The position numbers were made by a program, and so were the translations under genes. A DNA stretch of 64,000 bases from Bacillus sp. SG-1 (GTDB lineage: Bacteria; Bacillota; Bacilli; Bacillales; Bacillaceae_B): the NCBI RefSeq assembly GCF_000181495.1, contig NZ_ABCF01000001.1:310001-374000 (forward strand), written 5' to 3'. Every line of letters starts with the position of its first letter. The first letter of the stretch is position 1. Shown here piece by piece: positions 33,740-42,630 of this stretch. The notes below the pieces were generated by a model, which ran no database searches, was not told the origin of the DNA, and saw only the letters and a list, made by a program, of their open reading frames with translations.

Positions 33740-35275
33740 ATGGCACAGCCAGAAACAAATGTAGAGAATCAGCCACAGTCAAAAGGCATGACCAGGTTCC
33801 TGAATGGAATCGAAAAGCTTGGAAACAAACTGCCTGATCCATTTTTTATTTTTATTTATCTGGCAGCATTTGTAATGATTATTTCCTGGATCGTCAGCAG
33901 TGTGGGGGCTTCGGTCGTCCACCCTGGAACAGGAGAGGAGCTGCCGATCAAGAGTTTAATTTCAGGAGAAGGCCTGCAATACATACTTTCTTCCATGCTG
34001 ACGAATTTTACCGGTTTCAAACCGCTTGGCCTCGTGTTGGCAATGATGCTTGGTATAGGTTTGGCTGAGAAGGTTGGCCTTATGGAAAGTGCAATAAAAA
34101 AATCAATATTAAAAGCGCCGACAAAAATGATCACATATGCAGTTATTTTTGTCGGAATATTAGGAAATCTTGCATCTGATGCAGCGTTTGTTCTTGTCCC
34201 GCCTTTAGCAGCCATGGTGTTCTATACTGTAGGACGTCATCCGCTGGCCGGGCTTGCAGCCGGTTTTGCCGGTGTAGGAGCAGGTTTTACTGCCAATATT
34301 TTTATCGCCGGTACTGATGCACTGCTTTCCGGGATTTCGACAGAAGCAGCGAAAAGTGTAAACTCTGATATTATCGTAACACCAGTAGATAACTGGTATT
34401 TCATGATTGTATCCGTTATCATTCTATCCGTTGTTGGTGCACTTATCACTGAGAAAATTATTGAACCTCGTCTCGGTACCTACAAAGGGGATGTCGACAA
34501 GGTTTTGGAAGAAGCAAGTCCTCTAGAAAGTAAAGGCCTGCGTAACAGCTTAATAGCAGGTCTGGTATTCCTAGGATTGGTTGCATTGGTTCTGTTCTGG
34601 CCGAACTCACCGCTTCGGAATGAAGACGGAGGCATCATCCCTTCACCGTTCTTAAGCGGAATTGTACCTATCATTTTGTTTTTCTTTATTACCGTGGGTG
34701 TTGCCTATGGGGTCACTGTAAAAAAGATTACGAGCACAAGTGATATTCCGAAGTACATGGCAGAGGCTATGAAAGATATGTCAGGCTATATCGTCTTGAT
34801 ATTCGCCGCAGCTCAATTCATTTCCTATTTCAATTGGACCAATCTTGGAACATGGGTGGCGGTTAACGGAGCAGAAGCGTTAACCTCTCTTGAACTGACG
34901 GGCCTTCCGGTAATCGTGGGGTTCTCTATGCTGACTGCAGTATTGAATCTTATCATCTTCAGCGGATCAGCTCAATGGGCACTTGAAGCACCGGTATTCG
35001 TGCCAATGTTGATGCTGCTCGATTACCATCCTGCCTTCATCCAGGCGGCTTATAGAATAGCAGATTCATCGACTAATATCATAACTCCGCTGAATCCATA
35101 TATCTTGATTGTCCTGGCATTTATGAAAGAGTACGATAAGAAAGCAGGGCTTGGAACATTAATTGCCCTTATGCTGCCATATAGTATCATCTTCTATATT
35201 ATTTGGCTCATTCTATTAATTGCATTTGCTCTTCTCGGGATTCCATTCGGTCCTGGTGTGCATATGTATCTATAA
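33740..35275 (+). CDS. abgT: AbgT-family transporter
   Basis: A 511-aa membrane protein of the AbgT family with about a dozen hydrophobic segments. Typical blocks: LGNLASDAAFVLVPPLAAMVF then GFTANIFIAGTDALL, and SGSAQWALEAPVFVPML with RIADSSTNIITPLNPY. AbgT proteins import p-aminobenzoyl-glutamate or export antifolate drugs. ATG 33740 has GGGAG 9 nt upstream; ATG 33716 is an alternative. A 14-bp terminator stem follows. Likely the uptake step for the three hydrolases upstream. Confidence 0.9.
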   Translation: MAQPETNVENQPQSKGMTRFLNGIEKLGNKLPDPFFIFIYLAAFVMIISWIVSSVGASVVHPGTGEELPIKSLISGEGLQYILSSMLTNFTGFKPLGLVLAMMLGIGLAEKVGLMESAIKKSILKAPTKMITYAVIFVGILGNLASDAAFVLVPPLAAMVFYTVGRHPLAGLAAGFAGVGAGFTANIFIAGTDALLSGISTEAAKSVNSDIIVTPVDNWYFMIVSVIILSVVGALITEKIIEPRLGTYKGDVDKVLEEASPLESKGLRNSLIAGLVFLGLVALVLFWPNSPLRNEDGGIIPSPFLSGIVPIILFFFITVGVAYGVTVKKITSTSDIPKYMAEAMKDMSGYIVLIFAAAQFISYFNWTNLGTWVAVNGAEALTSLELTGLPVIVGFSMLTAVLNLIIFSGSAQWALEAPVFVPMLMLLDYHPAFIQAAYRIADSSTNIITPLNPYILIVLAFMKEYDKKAGLGTLIALMLPYSIIFYIIWLILLIAFALLGIPFGPGVHMYL

Positions 35276-35282
35276 CACTATT

Positions 35283-35323
35283 AACCGCCAGCATTCATGC
35301 AAGTTGAATGCTGGCGGTTTTAT
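35283..35323. terminator. Bidirectional terminator between abgT and yqhV
   Basis: A 14-bp perfect stem AACCGCCAGCATTC/GAATGCTGGCGGTT at 35283-35319 with T-rich flanks on both strands. Confidence 0.9.
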
Positions 35324-35595
35324 TTCATCTTCAAACTAAGCCCAATCAGCAAAACCCCTGATATCAAACAAATGGCTTTCATCAAAGAAATTTTCCCTGA
35401 CAAACCCATCAACCCGATGGCAGTAGTCGAGAAGAAAATCGTCGGGCCTACAAAGGCTAGGAGCGTGTTAATGGCAAACGCCTTTTCCATGTCATTGACC
35501 TTCAGCATAAGTAATGCGGCACCGATTTCAATGCTTCCCGAAAGAATCCTCAAGGCGGACATCGCCAAAATAGCTTTTTCTATAAAAACAAACAT
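35320..35595 (-). CDS. yqhV: YqhV-family small membrane protein
   Basis: 91 aa, three hydrophobic segments; MFVFIEKAILAMSALRILSG and the following EIGAALLMLK match the YqhV family, known near spoIIIA in B. subtilis and sporulation-associated. ATG 35595 has GAGGAG 7 nt upstream. Here it stands alone, away from spoIIIA. Confidence 0.75.
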   Translation of the reverse strand: MFVFIEKAILAMSALRILSGSIEIGAALLMLKVNDMEKAFAINTLLAFVGPTIFFSTTAIGLMGLSGKISLMKAICLISGVLLIGLSLKMK

Positions 35596-35868
35596 CTTAA
35601 GTCTCCTCATTTCTCTAGTCACGGTATGTAAAATAACTGGCGGTCTCTGAAGGCAATCGCTTGTACAATTTATGCTTCAATCATGGGAAATAGTAGTGAA
35701 AAGGAAAAATTGGCAGGAGGCGGCATGTTGCCTCAAATAGAGCGGGGAGGGGGGATCGTGTCGAAATGTGTGGATTGGTCGATAAATTGATCTTAACCGC
35801 TGATAAAATTTATGAATCGCCGATAAGTAGAGCGGAATCGCCGATAAATCTTTTCCCCCAATAACAAA

Positions 35869-35893
35869 AAGGCCCAAAACAAGTTTGGACCTT
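35869..35893 (-). terminator. Terminator of the diguanylate cyclase gene
   Basis: AAGGCCCAAA and TTTGGACCTT pair (one mismatch or wobble); T-run on the minus strand. Just beyond (35755-35850) are short GATAA/AATCGCCGATAA repeats. Confidence 0.7.
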
Positions 35894-35900
35894 ACTGCGG

Positions 35901-37004
35901 TTAATATGTTATCTTTACTGCTTTTATATTCTCAGAGACACAGACTCTGTTTCTGCCGGTTTTTTTAGCCATGTATAAAGCACTGTCTGCATCTTCAATC
36001 AATGAGGTTACATCATCAGTTGTATCGTTAAAACATGCAATGCCGATTGAGATGGTAATGTGGATGATTTGTCCGTCTGTTAACGTGAATTCATGATCTT
36101 CTACTGCTTTTCTGATCTTTTCACTGATTTCTTTCGCCCGATCGACAGGGCAATCCAGTAAGATGACGGTGAATTCCTCTCCGCCATTGCGGCTGACAAT
36201 ATCAAAGGAGCGAACAGATTCTTGCAAGATCTTTCCTAAATCTTTCAAAATAATATCTCCATTTTGATGTCCGTATGTATCATTAACCTTTTTGAAAAAA
36301 TCAATATCCAGATATAAAAGTGAGAGCTTCTCGTTATTATTTGGAATTGTTCTTAGAAGGTCATTAAAGATTTCATCAAACTTCCTTACGTTATTCAGCC
36401 CCGTAAGTCCATCTGTTGCAGACTCAGACTTGTAACGGTCAAATAAGGCCTGGCTCCGGCGCAGGTACTCAACAATATAAAAAGAGATAAAGCCTGCACT
36501 ATAGGAGATGATCCAATAGGTCGGAAGAAGGAACAAAAGTGTGCTTGGGTCTTTTAACAAATAAGAAACCAGCACAGAAAAGATAACGTTTGAAAAAGTC
36601 AGGATCAGTAGGATCTTTGTCTTTTTTGGTAGTTTTCTTTTTGAAATATAGATGGCTGCAGCCGTAATGGTACAAATCAGAATCACCGCAAGATAGGAAG
36701 AAGTATTAATGCCAATGATGAAACGCCCGATGATGACCATTACCATGGCAATCAAAGCTGGGATGCTCCCGCCATAATAGGCAACTAATATTACAGGCAC
36801 ATGCCTTAGATCTATAATGGTGTTTCCGATTTGCATACTGTACTGCATCAGGATATTGCTGAATAACCCGCCTGAAATCCCCATAACCAATTTTCTGTTA
36901 AGAGATGAAGACCTCTTCAAGGGCGAAGTGTTTGTTAATTGGATATACAAAAATAACAGGGAGGAGAGGATAGCCAAGTTTGAAAAAAGTTGTTTAATTA
37001 TCAT
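35901..37004 (-). CDS. Diguanylate cyclase with 5TM-LYT sensor
   Basis: A 367-aa membrane enzyme that makes cyclic di-GMP. About six hydrophobic segments form a 5TMR-LYT-type sensor (MGISGG, DLRHVPVILVAYYGG); the GGDEF domain starts near LTGLNNVRKFDEIF with active site RNGGEEFTVIL (GGEEF) and RxxD-like I-site region not obvious. Start ATG 37004 has GGTG 6 nt upstream; ATG 37016 is equally possible. No EAL domain. Confidence 0.85.
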   Translation of the reverse strand: MIIKQLFSNLAILSSLLFLYIQLTNTSPLKRSSSLNRKLVMGISGGLFSNILMQYSMQIGNTIIDLRHVPVILVAYYGGSIPALIAMVMVIIGRFIIGINTSSYLAVILICTITAAAIYISKRKLPKKTKILLILTFSNVIFSVLVSYLLKDPSTLLFLLPTYWIISYSAGFISFYIVEYLRRSQALFDRYKSESATDGLTGLNNVRKFDEIFNDLLRTIPNNNEKLSLLYLDIDFFKKVNDTYGHQNGDIILKDLGKILQESVRSFDIVSRNGGEEFTVILLDCPVDRAKEISEKIRKAVEDHEFTLTDGQIIHITISIGIACFNDTTDDVTSLIEDADSALYMAKKTGRNRVCVSENIKAVKITY

Positions 37005-37199
37005 TTTAATCACCATTACTAAAGTACCACACCTTCGTATATAAATGAATCTTAATTTATCTTTTATATAAAATGTTACTAAACAGAATTCATTCACTAA
37101 GGGAAGATGTTTTTCTAACATGAGATTTATTCAGTTAGGAAGGAATTAGCGTATTTTGATAGAAAACATTAAAAGGCAATTAAATTTGGAGGTTAAGGA

Positions 37200-37391
37200 A
37201 TGAAACGATTTTTTTCGAGATATTCACACTGGTTATTACTATTCATTACCGGCTTTAGTTTTATAACAATGTTCATTAACTTTAATCCTACTCAACTTTC
37301 AATTACAGCCGTTATTATGGGCGGATTGGGTGTTCTTGCTGTAGGGTATCTGGCTTTTATTGTAGAGAAGAAGATAAGGGATCAAAAATAG
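37200..37391 (+). CDS. Small two-helix membrane protein
   Basis: 63 aa with two membrane segments and a Lys-rich tail (VEKKIRDQK). GGAGG 7 nt before the ATG. No family recognised; spacing suggests it could be cotranscribed with the GNAT gene 51 bp downstream. Confidence 0.6.
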   Translation: MKRFFSRYSHWLLLFITGFSFITMFINFNPTQLSITAVIMGGLGVLAVGYLAFIVEKKIRDQK

Positions 37392-37442
37392 CCTTTGAAA
37401 TTATGATAGGGCAGTATTACATAGATTGGAGTTTTTTTTAAT

Positions 37443-38000
37443 ATGATTGAAGTTATTGGTGACAAAGTTGTCTTGAAAGAGGCAGCACAAGAAGATATGG
37501 AGGAGCTGTACTTCTGGAAGTTTGAAGAAAGGGGACAAGAAGCAAAAAAGTGGAATGGACCTTATATTCCAGAAGAAAAAATTTCTAAAGCAGACTACCA
37601 TCAACAGTGGGGGCAATTGATCTTTCCAGGCTTTCCAGCTGCACTTGTTATAAAATGCGATGGAAAGGCCATTGGGTACGTTGGTGCCTATTGGATTGAC
37701 AAAAATACGAACTGGCTCGAAACAGGAATCGTTATTTATGATCCTTATTATTGGAACGGCGGATACGGTACGGAAGCCTATAAACTATGGATTGATACCC
37801 TTTTCACTTCCAGTGAACTGCACAGACTGGGAATGTCAACGTGGTCAGGAAACACAAGAATGGTCAAGGTTGCAGAAAAGTTAGGGATGAAAGAAGAGGC
37901 AAGAGTCAGAGATGCCAGGGTTGTCAATGGAGAATACTTCGATGCCATTAAGATGGGGATATTAAGAAAAGAGTGGGAAGAATTGAATAGAGGTGAATGA
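37443..38000 (+). CDS. GNAT acetyltransferase (RimJ/RimL type)
   Basis: 185 aa; the acetyl-CoA site is WNGGYGTEAYKLWIDTLF, followed by the RimJ/L-type HRLGMSTWSGNTRMVKVAEKLGMKEEAR. Such enzymes acetylate N-termini or small amines. GGAG lies 11 nt before the ATG. Followed by a strong terminator at 38028. Confidence 0.85.
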   Translation: MIEVIGDKVVLKEAAQEDMEELYFWKFEERGQEAKKWNGPYIPEEKISKADYHQQWGQLIFPGFPAALVIKCDGKAIGYVGAYWIDKNTNWLETGIVIYDPYYWNGGYGTEAYKLWIDTLFTSSELHRLGMSTWSGNTRMVKVAEKLGMKEEARVRDARVVNGEYFDAIKMGILRKEWEELNRGE

Positions 38001-38027
38001 CTGTTATTTCACTTGAATAGTAAGGGA

Positions 38028-38100
38028 AGAGGCATTGCATCATATTATGTAATGCCTCTTTTTGTGAGTAAATGGGCGGTATAACGCTCATTTACTCACA
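38028..38100. terminator. Two back-to-back terminators
   Basis: AAGAGGCATT/AATGCCTCTT with five Ts (38028-38066) ends the plus-strand GNAT gene. GTGAGTAAATG/CATTTACTCAC (38065-38100) ends the minus-strand GNAT gene and includes its stop. Confidence 0.75.
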
Positions 38101-38576
38101 ATTTTTTTAGATTGCAAGTCGAAAAGCTTCACGATGATGCCATCATCTGCTGGCTCGAAGTCATATTGAGGCAGCCGCTTAAAACCGAAACGTTCATATA
38201 AGCTGATGGCTTCATGCATAAACTCACCTGTGTGCAAGCCTATAAAGTTAAAACCTTTGGCTTTGGCACGTTTAATGGATTCCTTGATCAAGGCAGCGGC
38301 AACCCCTTTCCCCCTGGCTTCCGGAGCTACGGCAAGCACACGAGTTTCAGGGTAATCCAATTCATCAACGCAGCCTTCATATGCGTCCGTTCTGGCAGGA
38401 AATAAAGCAACGCTGCCGACTATGTTTCCATCAATCTCAGCTGCAAGAAGATCAACACCAGGTTGTTGATCGGCTTCTGAAGAAATGGCGCTTTTTAGCG
38501 CCCCCCAGTGTTTAGGTGGAATGGATGGGATATGGTCTTGGTATGCAAGTATGCGTTGTTTGCGAATTTGCACCAA
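38088..38576 (-). CDS. GNAT acetyltransferase with an upstream in-frame stop
   Basis: 162 aa from TTG 38576; acetyl-CoA site VAPEARGKGVAAALI, then HTGEFMHEAISLYERFGF. Read upstream, the same frame continues through a TAA (38580-38582) to ATG 38612, giving a natural N-terminus (MNISIREVRH-stop-ELVQIRKQRI). Close relatives, as I recall them, have this longer N-terminus. So the gene has either a nonsense mutation at codon 11 or uses TTG/GTG after it without a good ribosome site. Confidence 0.65.
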   Translation of the reverse strand: MVQIRKQRILAYQDHIPSIPPKHWGALKSAISSEADQQPGVDLLAAEIDGNIVGSVALFPARTDAYEGCVDELDYPETRVLAVAPEARGKGVAAALIKESIKRAKAKGFNFIGLHTGEFMHEAISLYERFGFKRLPQYDFEPADDGIIVKLFDLQSKKIVSK

Positions 38577-38612
38577 CTCTTAATGTCTGACTTCCCGAAT
38601 TGAAATATTCAT

Positions 38613-38905
38613 AGAAAATTAGATTTCCTCCTTTACTAAAAAGTGACCAGCCTTGGCAGTAAAACTCTTGCCATTATGACGGGGGTCCCCGACTCTGAGG
38701 TCGGGACCTCAGGTAAACTCCACTTTGTAACCGAACGGGCTAGAGTGCTTTGATTCAGCCGGATGAGTGAGATATACCTATTCTATCCTATTGTATGAAT
38801 TGCCGGTCAAGTTGTAGTCCTATTGAAGTAAAAAAAAAGCAGGACTTCTAGCAAAATAAAAGAAGTAACTTTATATAAAGTAGAATTATAGAAAGGATGA
38901 TAGGA
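38613..38905. repeat. Hairpin-rich remnant, possibly an IS605-type end
   Basis: TGGCA...TGCCA (38654-38673) and GGTCCCCGAC/GTCGGGACC (38684-38708) lie in a compact block whose minus strand (AGCCCGTTCGG, then AAGTGGAGTTTACCTGAGG) recalls the 3' end / omega-RNA region of IS200/IS605 elements. No transposase gene remains. The assignment is a guess from memory. Confidence 0.25.
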
Positions 38906-39382
38906 ATGGAAGAAGTGAAGAAGGCCATTCAAGATGATTATCCCGATGACTTCGCCTGGTGTCATGGGTGCGGCCGGTTAAATGAAAAGGGACACCAATT
39001 TAGGACAGGCTGGGACGGTGAAAGAACTATCACGATCTATGAACCGAAGAAAGAGCATATGGCAATGCCTGGGTTTGTCTACGGCGGGCTGATTGCTTCC
39101 CTTATAGATTGCCATGGTACTGGTTCTGCCGCTATTGCCCTGCACAGAAAAAATGGACACGAGATAGGAAGCGGAGAAGAACCTCCCCGGTTTGTGACGG
39201 CATCCTTGCACGTGGATTTCTTGAAGCCAACTCCAGCGGAAACTCCGTTGAAAGCGTACGGCTATATTCAAGAAATTCATCCGAAAAAGTGGAAGGTGGA
39301 AACAGAGGTCTATGCAAATGATCAAATGTGCGCGAAAGGGGAAGTAGTCGCAGTGGTCATGCCGGATACTTTTAAAAAGTAG
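38906..39382 (+). CDS. Hotdog-fold thioesterase (PaaI-like)
   Basis: 158 aa with an N-terminal Cys pair (WCHGCGRLNEKG), then the hotdog helix GFVYGGLIASLIDCHGTGSAA and FVTASLHVDFLKPTP, typical of PaaI/YbdB-like acyl-CoA thioesterases. ATG 38906 has AAAGGA 8 nt upstream. Substrate unknown. A region of about 230 bp follows without a gene. Confidence 0.8.
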   Translation: MEEVKKAIQDDYPDDFAWCHGCGRLNEKGHQFRTGWDGERTITIYEPKKEHMAMPGFVYGGLIASLIDCHGTGSAAIALHRKNGHEIGSGEEPPRFVTASLHVDFLKPTPAETPLKAYGYIQEIHPKKWKVETEVYANDQMCAKGEVVAVVMPDTFKK

Positions 39383-39548
39383 CAACTCCTGATCCTTTAG
39401 ACACTAGGACGGTAGAAAAGAGTTTTGATAGTCAAAGTCCTATAAAGGTTTTTTAAAGGACGATAGAGAAAGAATGTGGAATTAAGGTCCTCTATGTAGA
39501 GTATCTAAATAAGGAATACCCAGTTGAAATCTCTATAGAACTATTTTG

Positions 39549-39582
39549 GAATAAGACCAAACCCGCATGTTTGGTCTTATTC
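39549..39582. terminator. Terminator of the RNase J gene
   Basis: Perfect 14-bp stem GAATAAGACCAAAC/GTTTGGTCTTATTC; probably serves both flanking genes. Confidence 0.75.
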
Positions 39583-39610
39583 ATACTTCAATTGGTAAGT
39601 CCCAAAAACC

Positions 39611-41281
39611 TTACACTTCGATAATAATCGGAATGATCATCGGCTTTCGTCTTGTCTGTTTAAACAAATACTGACCGACTGATTTCATGATGCTCTGTTT
39701 GATGACTTTCCATTGCAAATGACCTTGCGGGAGGTCATCTAGCGTGTCTCTGACGATGTTGTTTACTTTTCGGAGGAGGCCCTCGGAATCTTTTACATAG
39801 ACAAATCCGCGGCTGATGGTATCCGGTCCGGATAAGAGCTGTTGGTCGGCTTTGCTCAATGTAATGACGATGACCAGGATTCCGTCCTCAGACAATTGAC
39901 GGCGGTCGCGAAGCACAACATTCCCGACGTCTCCTACACTGACTCCATCGACATAAGTGTCTCCAGCCGGTAATGAACGTGTCTGTCTGGCTGCGCCCCC
40001 TTCGATATCGACGACCTCACCATTTTTTATGATAAAGGTATTGCCGGGCTCCACCCCAACAGATTCCGCAAGCATCCGGTGATGATGCAGCATCCTGGTT
40101 TCTCCGTGAATCGGGATAAAGTATGTTGGGTTCATGAGGGTCAGCATCAGCTTCAAGTCTTCTTGATATCCGTGGCCGGAAACATGCATGCCGGTTGAAC
40201 TTCCTGTTCCGTAAATAACATGGGCACCGAGATTAAACAGGTTATCAATAATCCTGGAAACTCCTTTTTCATTGCCGGGGATAGGGGATGCAGCCAGGAT
40301 GACGGTATCACCCGGATCAATGGTCACATCACGGAACTGGCCCGAAGAGAGCCGGCCAAGTGCTGCCATTTGTTCACCTTGGCTGCCTGTACATAAAATG
40401 GCGACTTTTTCGGAGTTGAAAGTGTCGATGTCCCTGTGGTCAATGATCATTCCTTCGGGGACATTCAAATAACCTCTTTCTATAGCAACGTCAACCACAT
40501 TGATCATACTTCTTCCAAGAAGGGCGAGCTTTCTGTTGGTTTTCATCGCCGCATGGACAACCTGCTGGACCCGGTTGACATTAGAGGCGAAAGTAGATAC
40601 AAATATTTTCCCGTCAGCTTTCATAAAGGCTTCATCCATATGGCTGCTGACAATTTGCTCTGATGGCGAAAGGCCGCCGCGTTCAGCATTTGTGCTTTCA
40701 GACAGCAAAGCCAGGATCCCTTTTTTTCCGATTTCGGCCATTCTATGAATATCCCCTTTCTGATTGTTGAGAGGGGTCCAGTCAAATTTGAAATCCCCTG
40801 TATGTACGACGGTTCCTTCCGGCGTATCAAATACAATTCCGAGGCAGTCCGGAATACTATGGGTGACATTGAAGAAGGAAGTTTTGATCTGCCCGAAGTC
40901 TGCAGTAGAATTGGCATCAATCGGAACAAGTGTTGTTTCTCTTCTGAGTTTGTGTTCTTCTAGTTTTAATTCTATTAGCCCAAGGGTGAAGTTAGTGGCA
41001 TACACTGGTACGTTCAGTTTCTTCAAAAGATAAGGGACGCCGCCGATATGATCTTCATGTCCATGTGTGATGAGAAGTGCTTTCACTTTATCCGCATTTT
41101 CTTCAAGGTAGCTGATATCCGGGATGATCAAGTCAATGCCCATAAGCGTCTCATCGGGAAATTTCCCTCCACAATCGATGATGACAATATCCTCTCCATA
41201 TTGAAGAACATACATATTTTTTCCGATTTCATTGCAGCCGCCAAGGGCAAAAATCGATAGTAGGCTGGAATTTTCACTCAT
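39611..41281 (-). CDS. Ribonuclease J
   Basis: A 556-aa metallo-beta-lactamase/beta-CASP ribonuclease involved in 5'-to-3' RNA decay and maturation. Metal motif HGHEDHIGG at residues 73-81 is intact, then THSIPD, HTGDFKFD, the CASP blocks and GHGYQEDLKLM, ending in RRKPMIIPIIIEV. It shares features with both J1 and J2 (LLSESTNAERGGLSPSE is J2-like) and is not in the rnjA or rnjB context known from B. subtilis, so it may be a third paralogue. A ribosome site AGGAGG precedes the ATG. Confidence 0.9.
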   Translation of the reverse strand: MSENSSLLSIFALGGCNEIGKNMYVLQYGEDIVIIDCGGKFPDETLMGIDLIIPDISYLEENADKVKALLITHGHEDHIGGVPYLLKKLNVPVYATNFTLGLIELKLEEHKLRRETTLVPIDANSTADFGQIKTSFFNVTHSIPDCLGIVFDTPEGTVVHTGDFKFDWTPLNNQKGDIHRMAEIGKKGILALLSESTNAERGGLSPSEQIVSSHMDEAFMKADGKIFVSTFASNVNRVQQVVHAAMKTNRKLALLGRSMINVVDVAIERGYLNVPEGMIIDHRDIDTFNSEKVAILCTGSQGEQMAALGRLSSGQFRDVTIDPGDTVILAASPIPGNEKGVSRIIDNLFNLGAHVIYGTGSSTGMHVSGHGYQEDLKLMLTLMNPTYFIPIHGETRMLHHHRMLAESVGVEPGNTFIIKNGEVVDIEGGAARQTRSLPAGDTYVDGVSVGDVGNVVLRDRRQLSEDGILVIVITLSKADQQLLSGPDTISRGFVYVKDSEGLLRKVNNIVRDTLDDLPQGHLQWKVIKQSIMKSVGQYLFKQTRRKPMIIPIIIEV

Positions 41282-41442
41282 AACTGGATTCCTCCTGTAT
41301 ATATATTGTCTTTATCATTCCCCGACTTGGTTGGTTCTATTTCCCTTTTAACCTCTATAGGGAGTTTTAAATGGAAATGGAGTTTCTTGCCTTCATGAAC
41401 TATGGAAGACAGGAAGCCACTGTATTTAGCTTGTGGAATCCC

Positions 41443-42140
41443 AATAAGAATCAAATTAGAATGGATGCAGGGCCATTAACGGTAAATGGCCCAATGAGAA
41501 TCAGAATTGGCAGGGGTGTTGGTCTAATAGCTGTGTAAATGGGCCAATGAGATTAAGAAATAGAAGGGATGTTGGGCCGTTAACGATGTAAATGGTCCAA
41601 TGAGAATTAGATATAGAAGAGATGTTGGGCCGATAAAGGTGTAAATGGCCCAATGAGTATTAGATATAGAAGGGATGTTGGGCCGTTAAAGGTGTAAATG
41701 GCCCAATGAGAATAAGATATAGAAGAGGTGTTGGGCCATTAACGATGTAATTGGCCCAATGAGATTTAGATATAGAAGAGATGTTGGGCCATTAAAGGTG
41801 TAAATGGTCCAATGAGAATAAGATATAGAAGAGATGATGGGCCGTTAACGATGTAAATGGCCCAACGAGAATAAGATATAGAAAAGATGTTGGGCCGTTA
41901 AAGGTGTAAATGGGCCAACGAGGATCAAGTATAGAAGGGATGTTGGGCCGTTAAAGGTGTAAATGGGCCAATGAGAATAAGATATAGAAGAGATGATGGG
42001 CCATTAAAGGTGTAAATGGCCCAATTAGAATTAGATATAGAAGGGATGTTGGCCCGTTAAAGGTATAAATGGGCCAACGAGATTCAAATAACGAAGTGAT
42101 ACTGGCCCATTAACAAGATAAACGGGCCAATGAGACTATT
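41443..42140 (+). repeat. 53-bp tandem array C (13 units)
   Basis: Anchor AATGAG (or AACGAG, AATTAG) at 41493, 41546, 41599, 41652, 41705, 41758, 41811, 41864, 41917, 41970, 42023, 42076 and 42129: exactly 53 bp each step, with a degenerate unit before. The unit has AATGAGAATAAGATATAG, then GATGTTGGGCCGTTAAAG, then GTAAATGGCCC. TTGGGCC and GGCCCAA pair (up to 10 bp as TTGGGCCATT/AATGGTCCAA). It lies upstream of the RNase J gene. Confidence 0.9.
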
Positions 42141-42256
42141 GGAAGTCGATAAAAGAGAAACATAAACAGACTACACCTGTTCTAGAAAAGTGATAGAGAG
42201 AATAATATGGCTGGATATTAAAATACTAGGGGTAACCTTGTATTGGGAGGTATTTC

Positions 42257-42430
42257 ATGAAACACACAATGCATCAATCTTGTAAACGATGTGGAGTACC
42301 CTTTTCGGCTGAGACATTTTATCATAAGGGCAATATATTGATGCACTGCTCCCTCTGCCGCTCGGAATTGAGGCAGTTGAAGCAACAGGAGATGAAAAGG
42401 CTGCTGGAGTTGGAGCAAGAATTATCTTAG
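42257..42430 (+). CDS. Small zinc-ribbon-like protein
   Basis: 57 aa with two CxxC pairs (CKRCG near residue 8 and CSLC near residue 31) that could bind one zinc, then a Glu/Leu/Gln-rich helix. GGGAGG 6 nt before the ATG supports translation. No family recognised. Confidence 0.6.
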   Translation: MKHTMHQSCKRCGVPFSAETFYHKGNILMHCSLCRSELRQLKQQEMKRLLELEQELS

Positions 42431-42513
42431 AGAGCAATTATTTTGGTTTAAGGAAACATTTTGTTCATAGAGGAATATTATTAAGTAAAACCAAAAAAGA
42501 AGGGGTGACGAAA

Positions 42514-42630
42514 ATGTTTCCTTCCAAAAGGGTACAAAGAAAAATCACAGCATATGCCTTTGTATTTAAGTCAATGGGGATAATTAATGTAGAAGAAATG
42601 AAAAAGTTAACGGATCACAGTCCTAAATAA
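42514..42630 (+). CDS. 38-aa basic peptide gene
   Basis: AGGGGTG precedes ATG 42514 by about 6 nt. The peptide begins MFPSKRVQRKITAYAF and ends KLTDHSPK; basic, no membrane segment. Possibly cotranscribed with the zinc-ribbon gene. Unknown function. Confidence 0.4.
   Translation: MFPSKRVQRKITAYAFVFKSMGIINVEEMKKLTDHSPK

Noticed and set aside
35297-35650. 117-codon plus-strand frame after abgT
   Set aside because: It is the antisense of the yqhV gene, which has a proper ribosome site and matches its family.
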